Assembly: GCA_023663205.1 (NCBI GenBank)
Contig: JAMPHX010000055.1
Span: forward strand, 1-8,960
Reading direction: 5' to 3'
Origin: Corallococcus sp.
GTDB taxonomy: Bacteria; Bacillota; Clostridia; Christensenellales; CAG-314
DNA: 8,960 nt
The notes below the pieces were generated by a model. The model saw only the letters and a list, made by a program, of their open reading frames with translations, did not search any database and was not told the DNA's origin. The translations under genes and the position numbers were made by a program. Of this stretch, positions 1 through 6,515 are shown piece after piece; within the stretch, counting starts at the first letter, position 1, and every line of letters begins with the position of its first letter.

Positions 1-1
1 G

Positions 2-1825
2 TTTTTATACAGCGATACTTTTTACGAAGGAAACGCTTGTCTAAACGGCGAAACCGTAGGTGTGAGCGTAAACCTACCGCCCGACAATTTATTTGAATCA
101 TATCCGCACGAACGTCAGTTGACATATTCTATTATTCCGTATATTGTGGGCGATAAATCTGTTACTTGGTCTACTTCCGATCCCGCCGTAGCGACGGTTG
201 ACGACGGTTTGCTAACCGCTGTCGGCGCGGGAACTGCAACAATTACCGCAACAACAAAAAACGGAACGACGGCAAGTTTTACCGTCAATTCGTACGTATT
301 TGCCGAAAGCATTAACGTTACAGGATATGAAACTGCGCTGCCGAATATAAACGTTGTTAAAATGTTCCCCGGCGACACGCTTCAAGTCGCCGCGGAATTA
401 TTACCGGCAAATAACAACGATCCTATAATTTACAAATGGTCAACCGGCGATAGCGACGTCGCCGCAATAGACGACAGCGGTAAAATAACGGCTGTAAACC
501 CGGGCAAAACGTACGTGTGCTATTCACCTGCGTATATTAAACATAACCCGAGATGTTCTCGTTTCGACATTGTCGTTCTTGAACCATTTGAAAGCATATC
601 TCTAAGTATGGGCGACGAAATGTCCGACGGCGGGTTGGACTACTCGAAGGGCGTTTGGAAACGGTTTAGTAATCACTACACGTTGGGGCAAGATTGCACT
701 TGGACGTTAAACGCGCAGACAACGGGCGGAAGCAGTTATGCTTATATTTATAATGGCGTCAGTTATACGCTTCAAGATAAAATAACGTATGCGTCTTCGG
801 ATACGTCGGTTGTGTCGGTAAGTAAAGTCGGACTTCTTCGCGGAAAACGCGGCGGCGACGCTACTATTACCGTTTCGTCGGACAGCGGTATAACGGAGAA
901 AATGTATATACGCGTTTTCCCTGCCGTTACCATAATGAACCTCTCGAATATTACGCTGCGAGTAGGCGAAACAGTAACTCTGCCGTCAGGCTGGTGCGTA
1001 GGTTCTCCGTATCTTGATTATTCATTGTCTTCGGGCGGCGTTGTCAATTTGCAATCGGACTACGAATTTAGTAACGGTAAAATTTATTGGGACGAGCCAA
1101 TCACTCTGACAGGCGTATCCGTAGGAACGACTTCGTTGACGTTTACGGCATACCATTGGAGTGACGCTTCGATACAGGAATGCGCCGAAACGATTAACAT
1201 AACGGTAACTGACGCGCCGCTGACACTCAATGATTACACTTGGGAACAGATTGCGGAAATATCCGAGAGCGGAAACGCAAGGGACTATTTCAGCGTCGGA
1301 GATTCCAAACGAATTACGTTAACCAACGGTCAATCTGTTTACGCCGTTATTATGGGCTTTAATCACGACGCTATTGACAACAACTGGTCGCCTACGCGAG
1401 CAGGAATTACGTTCGGTATCGTAAAACTTTACGCAACGGACACATTCAGTTCGCAATATTCATTTCAAACATTCGCGAGAAGTCTTTTACCTACCGAAGT
1501 GCTTAATGTAATCACTCCTGTAATCAAACGTACAATGAAAAACGATAAAAGCGGAAATATCGATTACGATATGCTTGACGTATGGCAATTCTCCGAAGTG
1601 GAAATTACAGGTACGTACGCTTCGGGGTTCTGCGACGAAGGTTTCCAGTACGATTATTGGAGTATGGTCAAAGACGGCGATTTGCTTAGTCCCGTGACAA
1701 GCGCGTTTTGGCTTCGTACGCCTGTCGATTCGACACATACAAGATACGTATCCGATTCGACACTGCGGACTTATTCCGACGCAAATACTAAATCGAAAGG
1801 TGTCTGCTTCGGCTTCTGTATTTAG
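2..1825 (+). CDS. Large Ig-like (Big_2) plus DUF6273-like surface protein, 5' end cut by window edge
   Basis: The reading frame is open from base 2, so the GTG at 62 is probably internal and 607 codons of a longer gene are visible. Residues 38-97 (from base 2) read as a bacterial Ig-like fold of Big_2 type, with the usual pattern VTWSTSDPAVATVDDGLLTA followed by a GTATIT strand. Two more diverged copies follow around residues 124-194 and 250-305, and a degenerate one after that. From about residue 413 to the end the pattern W-x-x-I, VGDSKRITL, GFNHD, AGITF, WLRTP and a terminal FGFCI matches what I know of DUF6273, a domain common at the C-terminus of Firmicutes surface proteins. No membrane anchor or LPXTG motif is seen at the C-terminus. 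The stop is 11 bp from the next gene, with which it is probably co-transcribed. A receptor-binding or adsorption role is inferred from context only. Confidence 0.85.
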   Translation, partial: FLYSDTFYEGNACLNGETVGVSVNLPPDNLFESYPHERQLTYSIIPYIVGDKSVTWSTSDPAVATVDDGLLTAVGAGTATITATTKNGTTASFTVNSYVFAESINVTGYETALPNINVVKMFPGDTLQVAAELLPANNNDPIIYKWSTGDSDVAAIDDSGKITAVNPGKTYVCYSPAYIKHNPRCSRFDIVVLEPFESISLSMGDEMSDGGLDYSKGVWKRFSNHYTLGQDCTWTLNAQTTGGSSYAYIYNGVSYTLQDKITYASSDTSVVSVSKVGLLRGKRGGDATITVSSDSGITEKMYIRVFPAVTIMNLSNITLRVGETVTLPSGWCVGSPYLDYSLSSGGVVNLQSDYEFSNGKIYWDEPITLTGVSVGTTSLTFTAYHWSDASIQECAETINITVTDAPLTLNDYTWEQIAEISESGNARDYFSVGDSKRITLTNGQSVYAVIMGFNHDAIDNNWSPTRAGITFGIVKLYATDTFSSQYSFQTFARSLLPTEVLNVITPVIKRTMKNDKSGNIDYDMLDVWQFSEVEITGTYASGFCDEGFQYDYWSMVKDGDLLSPVTSAFWLRTPVDSTHTRYVSDSTLRTYSDANTKSKGVCFGFCI

Positions 1826-1836
1826 GAGAACTACAT

Positions 1837-2874
1837 ATGAACTACAATACTTCAACTAAATTAACAATTTTGTTACTTATTACAGTATTCGGCTTGCTTG
1901 CCGTACTCGGGTTCTTCCCGAGTTCGGCATTCGCCGAAAGCAGCGAGCAATACGTTAAGTTCGATTATCTTCGCCGCATTCCCGACACGCCTTTTGCAGA
2001 AAAGGTACATACGGTAATTAAAGTTCCCGTATATGAGGGGCGCGTAATAAAACTGCCCGACGTAATGAAAGCGCTTCGCTGCGCGCGTTTCGGCGTAATG
2101 CAATCGTATTGCGATACGTTTGCTTACGACGCAGCGACAGATACGTATACGGCTGTGTATTACAAATCTGTGTACCTTAATGCAAAAACGGTAGACGGCA
2201 ATTCCGTTAATTATTACTTAGATTGTAATTTGTCTTTCAAAGATTATTATTACGAATTCGTCAAGAACGATATTTTCGACAACGAATTGTACGAGTATTA
2301 TTACAATCTTTTGCACACGAAGTATACGAATCTAAACGGCTATACTGCGGATAACATTTACGGCTATTGGGGCGTTGTAGTAATTCCTCGCGGAAACAAC
2401 TTAAACCAGTTATGGGCGGATATGTTCGGTTCGACAACCACCTACCAAGGCGTATTGGAGAACTTTGTTTATACACGTAATTTGAAGTACGAATCTTACA
2501 ACAAATTGCTGCACGATTACCAATACAACTGGTTGGAAATCGCTTGGAAAACTATTGTAGGTTTTGTGTCGGGTTCGTCGTATGAAGCCAACTTCTACGT
2601 AATTTACTGCGACAGTCAAACGACTGAAGCGTTCGTAGCAGAGAACGGCGCAAGCGACGTTGACGACAATCACGGCGCAATCTGGAACGAAATAGAAAAC
2701 GGCTTCAACGCAATTGTAGATAAAGTAAAAACTTTCTTTGCGGACAACAAGGTAGTCGGAATAGTTCTCGGCGTCGCCGTGTTGGCGGCTACGATTGCCG
2801 TCGCTGCATTGGCGGTAAAGCGTTTGAATAAGACGCAGAAGAAACCTGAACGCAAACGAAAAGGCGGGCGGTAA
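1837..2874 (+). CDS. Secreted protein with signal peptide and C-terminal membrane anchor; candidate virion or adsorption protein
   Basis: This 345-residue protein starts at ATG 1837 with AGGAGA eight bases upstream, overlapping the end of the previous stop. Residues 1-33 form a signal peptide: an uncharged-to-basic start, a hydrophobic core around 10-27, and a likely cleavage site at AFA/E (33/34). The exported part is rich in Tyr and Asn, has four cysteines (82, 92, 130, 258) and no motif I recognise. Residues 280-305 form an amphipathic stretch, followed by an Ala/Val-rich membrane segment (about 306-327) and a very basic tail. The predicted topology is bulk outside with a short basic tail in the cytoplasm. 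The last 65 residues resemble in plan a filamentous-phage coat protein (amphipathic helix, membrane span, basic end), and C-terminal anchoring is typical of pIII-type adsorption proteins. The assignment is contextual. The stop is 2 bp before the next start. Confidence 0.85.
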   Translation: MNYNTSTKLTILLLITVFGLLAVLGFFPSSAFAESSEQYVKFDYLRRIPDTPFAEKVHTVIKVPVYEGRVIKLPDVMKALRCARFGVMQSYCDTFAYDAATDTYTAVYYKSVYLNAKTVDGNSVNYYLDCNLSFKDYYYEFVKNDIFDNELYEYYYNLLHTKYTNLNGYTADNIYGYWGVVVIPRGNNLNQLWADMFGSTTTYQGVLENFVYTRNLKYESYNKLLHDYQYNWLEIAWKTIVGFVSGSSYEANFYVIYCDSQTTEAFVAENGASDVDDNHGAIWNEIENGFNAIVDKVKTFFADNKVVGIVLGVAVLAATIAVAALAVKRLNKTQKKPERKRKGGR

Positions 2875-2876
2875 AA

Positions 2877-3200
2877 ATGAGCAAGAAAAAGAAACAAAAC
2901 AAATCTGTAATTCGAAACAACAAACGACGTGGCGGGCACGTTAAGGCTCCATATCCGCATTTTCGTTATTATAAGAAAAGCGGACATCCGGCATTGATAG
3001 TCGACGAAGTTAATACTGACAGTTATCGCTATCGCAAGGTTATGCATTCTTCCAAGGACGGCAATCGGAACAATGAAAAGATTGTTCCAAACCCTAACCC
3101 TGCGGATAAGCAGCCGATGTATATCGCTAGGCGGAAACGCGTAGATAAAATGACGACGTTTGAGGACAAACCGCTACCGTGGAAGTATCCTAAAAAATAG
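2877..3200 (+). CDS. Small basic protein of unknown function
   Basis: This 107-residue, strongly basic protein starts two bases after the preceding stop, with a G-rich stretch (AGGCGGGCGG) as a weak ribosome site, so it is probably translated by coupling. The first 20 residues are almost all Lys, Arg, Asn and Gln. The middle contains HFRYYKKSGHPALIV, then VMHSS, GNRNNE, the phrase PNPNPADKQPMYI, and a C-terminus PLPWKYPKK. It has no signal peptide or membrane segment, so it is cytoplasmic. The compact fold-like middle and positive charge suggest nucleic-acid contact, but I do not recognise the family. The 135-residue gene after the ATPase is similar in size, charge and C-terminal ending, so the two may be distant paralogues. 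A structured non-coding stretch follows. Confidence 0.8.
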   Translation: MSKKKKQNKSVIRNNKRRGGHVKAPYPHFRYYKKSGHPALIVDEVNTDSYRYRKVMHSSKDGNRNNEKIVPNPNPADKQPMYIARRKRVDKMTTFEDKPLPWKYPKK

Positions 3201-3203
3201 CAT

Positions 3204-3265
3204 AAAAAAAGTAGCGTCCACAAGAGTCATTATCTCTCGCAATGGTCCTTAAGGACTTCGCTACT
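3204..3265 (-). ncRNA. Candidate ~62-nt small RNA with its own promoter and terminator
   Basis: Read on the - strand, a promoter (see 3272-3300) predicts a start near 3265. The RNA would begin with AGTAGCG (3265-3259), which pairs perfectly with CGCTACT (3216-3210); this is followed directly by seven T (3210-3204), sharing one T with the stem. Inside are two further hairpins: GTCC-TTAA-GGAC (3256-3245) and AGAG-ATAATGA-CTCT (3236-3222), giving a three-way junction. An alternative fold pairs the first GTCC with the GGAC next to the 3' arm. There is no ORF. It lies between two + strand genes and is antisense to their intercistronic RNA. Possible roles are an antisense regulator, a primer or single-strand origin RNA, or a structured RNA acting in trans. 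The promoter-stem-tail spacing is seen; expression and role are inferred. Confidence 0.6.
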
Positions 3266-3271
3266 ATTCAT

Positions 3272-3300
3272 AGTATACCCAATTAAACACAAAAAGTCAA
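3272..3300 (-). promoter_or_regulatory. Promoter of the candidate small RNA
   Basis: On the - strand, TTGACT (3300-3295) and TATACT (3277-3272) are separated by exactly 17 bp; each matches the sigma-A consensus at five of six positions. No gene on the - strand lies downstream for several hundred bases. The only downstream element is the hairpin with a T-run at 3204-3265, so the promoter appears dedicated to it. Confidence 0.65.
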
Positions 3301-3319
3301 CCGCAAAAAGGTAATTAAG

Positions 3320-3427
3320 ATGAAATCGAAGAAATTCTGGTTAAGTTTATTAAAAATAATCGGCGTAATAGCCTTGGCAATTTTTGTTTGTTACGTAGGC
3401 TATACGTTCAAGCAGGTGCAAATATGA
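3320..3427 (+). CDS. 35-residue single-span membrane protein, possible minor coat protein
   Basis: This short gene (ATG 3320, TGA 3425-3427) encodes a Lys-rich start (MKSKKFW), one continuous hydrophobic helix (about residues 8-28, LSLLKIIGVIALAIFVCYVG) and a short polar end (YTFKQVQI). AAAAAGG lies eight bases upstream. Its stop overlaps the ATPase start in ATGA, a classic coupling arrangement that argues strongly it is translated. Its size, single span and position directly before a Zot-like ATPase recall the 32-33 residue pVII/pIX end-cap proteins of filamentous phages. That is an analogy of size and place, not of sequence. It could instead be a small partner subunit of the membrane ATPase. 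Confidence 0.7.
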   Translation: MKSKKFWLSLLKIIGVIALAIFVCYVGYTFKQVQI

Positions 3428-5643
3428 AATTAAAAAAGGGAAATAACCGCTACCGCTCTTCCAAGCGGAAGTACCGCTTCCGCTTCGGCAGACGGGTAGA
3501 TTTGAGTAAAATTTATTTGGCAATATGCGTGCTAATAACGGCAGCGATCGTTACGTACGTATGTTGCCGTTGTTTTAACAGCGTTATCCGTTCGGCAAGT
3601 TCGGTAATAGATTTCGCTACAAGCATTGTCTACTACTTCGCCAACTTCTTTGTAATACTGTCGGGTAAAAACAACCCGATTACTGCAACTGTCGTTCAAG
3701 TACCGTTTACGAGCGACAACGTGTTTCTTCCGCAGCAGTACGAACAATTCGTCGTAAAATTGCAAGGCTTTTGGTCTGCCTTTATATCCGAAGACAACTT
3801 CGTCGGCTTTTTTGCAGATATACCGCAATTTCTGTATAACCTGTCAATTTTTCTTATGTTCGCGCTGCCCGTTTTGTTAATAGCGTACGTTCTGTTCAGA
3901 ATGTCTCTTTCGGGGCAAAACAACGATACGGACGTACCGACAAAACATATGTTACGTTGGCTTTGGATAGAAGACAACGTAATACGCCCCATAAAACGGT
4001 TTGTAGACGGTTTTGTATCTTATGTCCGTTATTATTCGAAATGGCGGACGGCGTGGCTGTTGCTTGTATTACTCGGGCTTAACGCATACACTTACATATT
4101 GGAAGTATTGGCGTTTTTGCTCTACTTCGTGTCGTCGTTCGACTTTGTAAATATCTACACGCAAGCGTACAAATTGTTTGTGGACATAGACATTACGTTT
4201 AGTTGTTTGCCTACGGTTGTGTGGGTGGTAATAATTTATTGGTTAATTACAGTAATACGCAGGCGTATTGGGTTAAACAACCTCAGGCATATGGAGAGCA
4301 AGAACTGCGGATACGTCCGCACGTTCGGTATCTGCACTATGATAACCGCAACAATGGGCAAAGGTAAAACGCTGCTTATGACGGACTTTGCCTTGACAAT
4401 TTCAAGCGAGTTTAAGTACAGTTCGAAGAATATAATGTTCGAAGTCGAACGTTGGTTTCCGTTCTTTCCGTGGGCGACTTTGCAAAACGGAATGAAGGAA
4501 GCGTTTGCCGTACATAAACTGTATTCTTTTACTACCGCCGAAGCGTACGCTCGGAGTATCCGAGAGGACTTCGAAGCGGAACCGAGCAGAGAAAATATTT
4601 GCAACTACGACTTCGAGCGTTACGGACTGTACTACAACGACGAATTGCAAATGCTGTATTTGTTTGATGTTTTGGAAGAATATTGTAAGGCGTTCTTCGT
4701 GTATTATGTTTCAGATTCTCTTATTACAGGCAACTATTCGATACGCGAAGACGGTATTATGCAAGACATCGGCAATATGCCGATGTGGGACTACGATTAC
4801 TTTACGCGTTCGCCGTTGTTCGAAGAAGATATGAGTTATTACGCGCATATATTGGACTTCGACGTTTTGAGAAAAGGCAAAAGAATGGTCAAGGACAGTA
4901 AGTTCGCAGACACGTTCGAGGGCGGAATAGTAACTATAACGGAGTTAGACAAAGAACGCGGCAACACATTGGACACAAAGGAACTTAAAAAGAATACCGA
5001 CGAAGCGAATCAGAAGAACGACTTGTTTAACTATTCTCCGAAAATGGGCAGGCACCCTGCAACCATTATGTACCAAGCGTTTATACGGTTTTTGGTAGAT
5101 CAGCAGCGCGCAATGAAGACGGACGCCGACTTCCGACAGATATGCGATAACGTAATAAATATTGAAGACGTAACGAAGGACAGATTGGCGTTGCCGTTGT
5201 TCTTCGTAGAAGAATTGATTTATTCTATGTTAAAACCGTCTTGGGACAAGATATACGAGAACTACCGTTTTAACAGGGCGGACAACAGTTTGCTTATGTA
5301 TTCGATGAAAAATACGGTTGTGCGCTTTATTAACTGGTACGAACGGCAGTACAACTTATACGGTTACGACTTGTACGCGTTGGCAACGGACAGCGGAAAG
5401 TTGGACGGAGATAACGTTCGTAAGGACAGATATTATCTGTCGCACAAAAAGGCGAAAGCGCACCGCTACGCTACCGACTGTTACAAAGAGTTCTTTCGTC
5501 AGAAGTCTGCAAAGAAGGACGTTGGAATAGTAGACTATCCGACGTTCGGAAGCGTGACGGCAACGGCGGACGAATTGAAGTCTATGAACAGTTACTTTAT
5601 TAACGATATGGTAAACAAGATTTGCGCGGAAGACGACGAATAA
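3424..5643 (+). CDS. Polytopic membrane P-loop ATPase, Zot/pI-like (phage assembly or DNA export)
   Basis: I place the start at ATG 3424, which overlaps the previous stop and has AGGTG five bases upstream, rather than the in-frame TTG at 3388; this gives 739 residues. A very basic N-terminus (1-28) precedes four to six membrane segments (about 29-49, 65-80, 138-158, 209-237, 262-278). A cytoplasmic NTPase domain follows. Its P-loop is ATMGKGKT (309-316), with Ala where the first Gly is usual and Lys315/Thr316 as nucleotide-binding residues. A Walker B-like strand GGIVTITELDKE (500-511; Glu507 and Asp509 are the acidic candidates) and a VDQQRA segment (558-563) resembling the sensor after Walker B in Zot proteins come next. 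Classical pI/Zot proteins are about 350-450 residues with one membrane span after the ATPase, so size and topology here are unusual. Alternatives are a conjugation or FtsK/HerA-type ATPase. Confidence 0.75.
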   Translation: MKLKKGNNRYRSSKRKYRFRFGRRVDLSKIYLAICVLITAAIVTYVCCRCFNSVIRSASSVIDFATSIVYYFANFFVILSGKNNPITATVVQVPFTSDNVFLPQQYEQFVVKLQGFWSAFISEDNFVGFFADIPQFLYNLSIFLMFALPVLLIAYVLFRMSLSGQNNDTDVPTKHMLRWLWIEDNVIRPIKRFVDGFVSYVRYYSKWRTAWLLLVLLGLNAYTYILEVLAFLLYFVSSFDFVNIYTQAYKLFVDIDITFSCLPTVVWVVIIYWLITVIRRRIGLNNLRHMESKNCGYVRTFGICTMITATMGKGKTLLMTDFALTISSEFKYSSKNIMFEVERWFPFFPWATLQNGMKEAFAVHKLYSFTTAEAYARSIREDFEAEPSRENICNYDFERYGLYYNDELQMLYLFDVLEEYCKAFFVYYVSDSLITGNYSIREDGIMQDIGNMPMWDYDYFTRSPLFEEDMSYYAHILDFDVLRKGKRMVKDSKFADTFEGGIVTITELDKERGNTLDTKELKKNTDEANQKNDLFNYSPKMGRHPATIMYQAFIRFLVDQQRAMKTDADFRQICDNVINIEDVTKDRLALPLFFVEELIYSMLKPSWDKIYENYRFNRADNSLLMYSMKNTVVRFINWYERQYNLYGYDLYALATDSGKLDGDNVRKDRYYLSHKKAKAHRYATDCYKEFFRQKSAKKDVGIVDYPTFGSVTATADELKSMNSYFINDMVNKICAEDDE

Positions 5644-5660
5644 AAGGGAGCGTGAGAATT

Positions 5661-6068
5661 ATGGCAAAATATGTAGGTAAAATATTCAAAGCAAGTAACG
5701 ATAAATTACATATCCGAGGAAACGGCGCACATTACGTCCACGTCAAGTGGTATAATCCGTTTACACGAAAGTTTAAGTGTAAGGTTCTTACTTCACTTGA
5801 TAAAAAGAAAAGTATACCGATTACGCAACGAGATAAAGCATTTGTCGGTAAAATAGTTACAAAACTATCCGGCGACGATTTTGTTGTGTTTTCAAAAAGC
5901 GAATATGATAAAATTCGCAAGGGTGAAGTAGAGCCTATACCTGTTTCGCAAACTGAAAATTTAGACAATTGGACTGGGTACTCGTCCGAAGTATACCTGA
6001 TGCGCAAGGATTTAAAACAAACGTCAAAGACTAAAAGGATTAAGATAAACAAAAAGCCTTGGTATTGA
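5661..6068 (+). CDS. Small basic protein of unknown function
   Basis: I place the start at ATG 5661, which has GGGAG ten bases upstream and lies 17 bp after the ATPase stop. A longer frame from 5622 would overlap the ATPase and has no good ribosome site. The 135-residue product is basic and cytoplasmic, with no membrane segment. It has the look of a small beta-rich domain (HIRGNGAHYVHVKWYNPF, then CKVLTSLDKKKSIPI), a linker with PIPVSQTEN, and a Lys/Arg-rich tail ending KKPWY. I do not recognise the family. Similar charge, size and ending to the 107-residue protein before the ATPase suggest a related role, perhaps nucleic-acid binding. It is the last gene of the operon: its stop codon sits in the loop of the terminator hairpin. 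Confidence 0.8.
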   Translation: MAKYVGKIFKASNDKLHIRGNGAHYVHVKWYNPFTRKFKCKVLTSLDKKKSIPITQRDKAFVGKIVTKLSGDDFVVFSKSEYDKIRKGEVEPIPVSQTENLDNWTGYSSEVYLMRKDLKQTSKTKRIKINKKPWY

Positions 6069-6175
6069 TTACCAAGACTTTTTAATTTGTTGGGGCTTGC
6101 ATATCTTTAACCGTCGCAATTTTATATGTGCTGCTACACTTTGGTTACTTCCAACATATACCTACCCAACTGCTA
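6051..6175 (-). ncRNA. Possible second - strand small RNA (tentative)
   Basis: From the promoter at 6181-6209, an RNA starting near 6174 would run to the bidirectional terminator and its T-run near 6051, about 125 nt. A 6-bp closing stem (GTTGGG at 6170-6165 with CCCAAC at 6094-6089 on the - strand) encloses a hairpin with TTGG/CCAA (6154-6141) and a CATAT/ATATG pairing (6128-6100). No convincing ORF is present; an ATG reads only seven codons. The stems are short and one wobble pair would fit the + strand better, so this is weaker than the candidate at 3204-3265. Otherwise I see nothing in the 6084-6180 gap. Confidence 0.3.
6058..6083. terminator. Intrinsic terminator at the operon end, probably bidirectional
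   Basis: CTTGGTA (6058-6064), loop TTGAT, TACCAAG (6070-6076) form a perfect 7-bp stem followed by ACTTTTT. The stop codon TGA (6066-6068) of the preceding gene lies in the loop. On the - strand the same stem is followed by GCTTTTTG, so it could also end a transcript arriving from 6180. Confidence 0.8.
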
Positions 6176-6180
6176 ATATA

Positions 6181-6209
6181 AGTATATACAACTTTTTGAA
6201 AAATTGCAA
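6181..6209 (-). promoter_or_regulatory. Candidate - strand promoter
   Basis: On the - strand, TTGCAA (6209-6204) and TATACT (6186-6181) are 17 bp apart. The -35 matches the consensus at four of six positions and the -10 at five of six. The -35 lies in the loop of the TTTTTGAAAAA inverted repeat, so hairpin formation would affect it. Confidence 0.4.
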
Positions 6210-6223
6210 CGGTTTTTCAAAAA
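6193..6223. repeat. Inverted repeat TTTTTGAAAAA / TTTTTCAAAAA
   Basis: Two perfect 11-bp arms (6193-6203 and 6213-6223) flank a 9-bp loop TTGCAACGG. The arms are entirely A+T except for one base. On the - strand it could act as a weak terminator for the two-gene unit that ends at 6279; it could equally be a protein-binding or replication-associated hairpin. Confidence 0.6.
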
Positions 6224-6232
6224 TTACGCGCA

Positions 6233-6278
6233 TTTCCCTGACGTAAGGGAATTTCGATTTTCCCTGACGTCGGGGAAA
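6233..6278. repeat. Two tandem copies of a hairpin repeat, TTTCCCTGACGT-NN-GGGAA
   Basis: TTTCCCTGACGT occurs at 6233-6244 and again at 6259-6270, a 26-bp period. Each copy continues into GGGAA and can fold: TTCCC/GGGAA with loop TGACGTAA, and TTTCCC/GGGAAA with loop TGACGTCG. The repeats lie immediately after the stop of the - strand 78-residue gene. Arms and loops are conserved between the copies, which suggests binding sites or origin elements (iteron-like) rather than a simple terminator; neither copy has a T-run. Confidence 0.6.
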
Positions 6279-6515
6279 TTAGCCGTTATAGACAGTTTGC
6301 AAAACTTGGCAGGCTTTTTTCATACTTTCACAGTGGTCGTATATTTGGTAGCCCGTAGTTTTGGCAATGAAAACAACGTAATGGTTTTTCGCTTGCCTTC
6401 TGAGATAAGCAATAAGAATATTCCCTTTCGGCGGAAATGTTCGTACGTCATAATACGTAGGCGTTGTAAAGTATATTCTTTTGTTATTAACTGTTATGTA
6501 AAACGTTTGTATCAT
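6279..6515 (-). CDS. Small hypothetical protein, second gene of the divergent pair
   Basis: This 78-residue protein starts with ATG 6515-6513, which overlaps the upstream gene's stop as ATGA; GGGAG lies ten bases before it. The product begins MIQTFYITVNNKRIYFTT, is rich in Tyr and beta-strand-forming residues, and continues with a basic central part (AYLRRQAKNHYVVFIAK) and a short helix-like end (ESMKKACQVLQTVYNG). There is no membrane segment, signal peptide or motif that I recognise. Coupled translation with the Cys-rich protein suggests joint action. It is transcribed away from the regulator gene and ends at two hairpin repeats. The two overlapping genes and good ribosome site make it likely real. 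Confidence 0.65.
   Translation of the reverse strand: MIQTFYITVNNKRIYFTTPTYYDVRTFPPKGNILIAYLRRQAKNHYVVFIAKTTGYQIYDHCESMKKACQVLQTVYNG

Noticed and set aside
62..64. GTG as the start of the Ig-like protein
   Set aside because: The frame is open to the window edge with plausible protein sequence and no ribosome site before 62, so the gene is cut by the edge.
3388..3424. Upstream TTG start for the ATPase
   Set aside because: It would overlap most of the 35-residue gene. ATG 3424 has AGGTG at five bases and the ATGA overlap.
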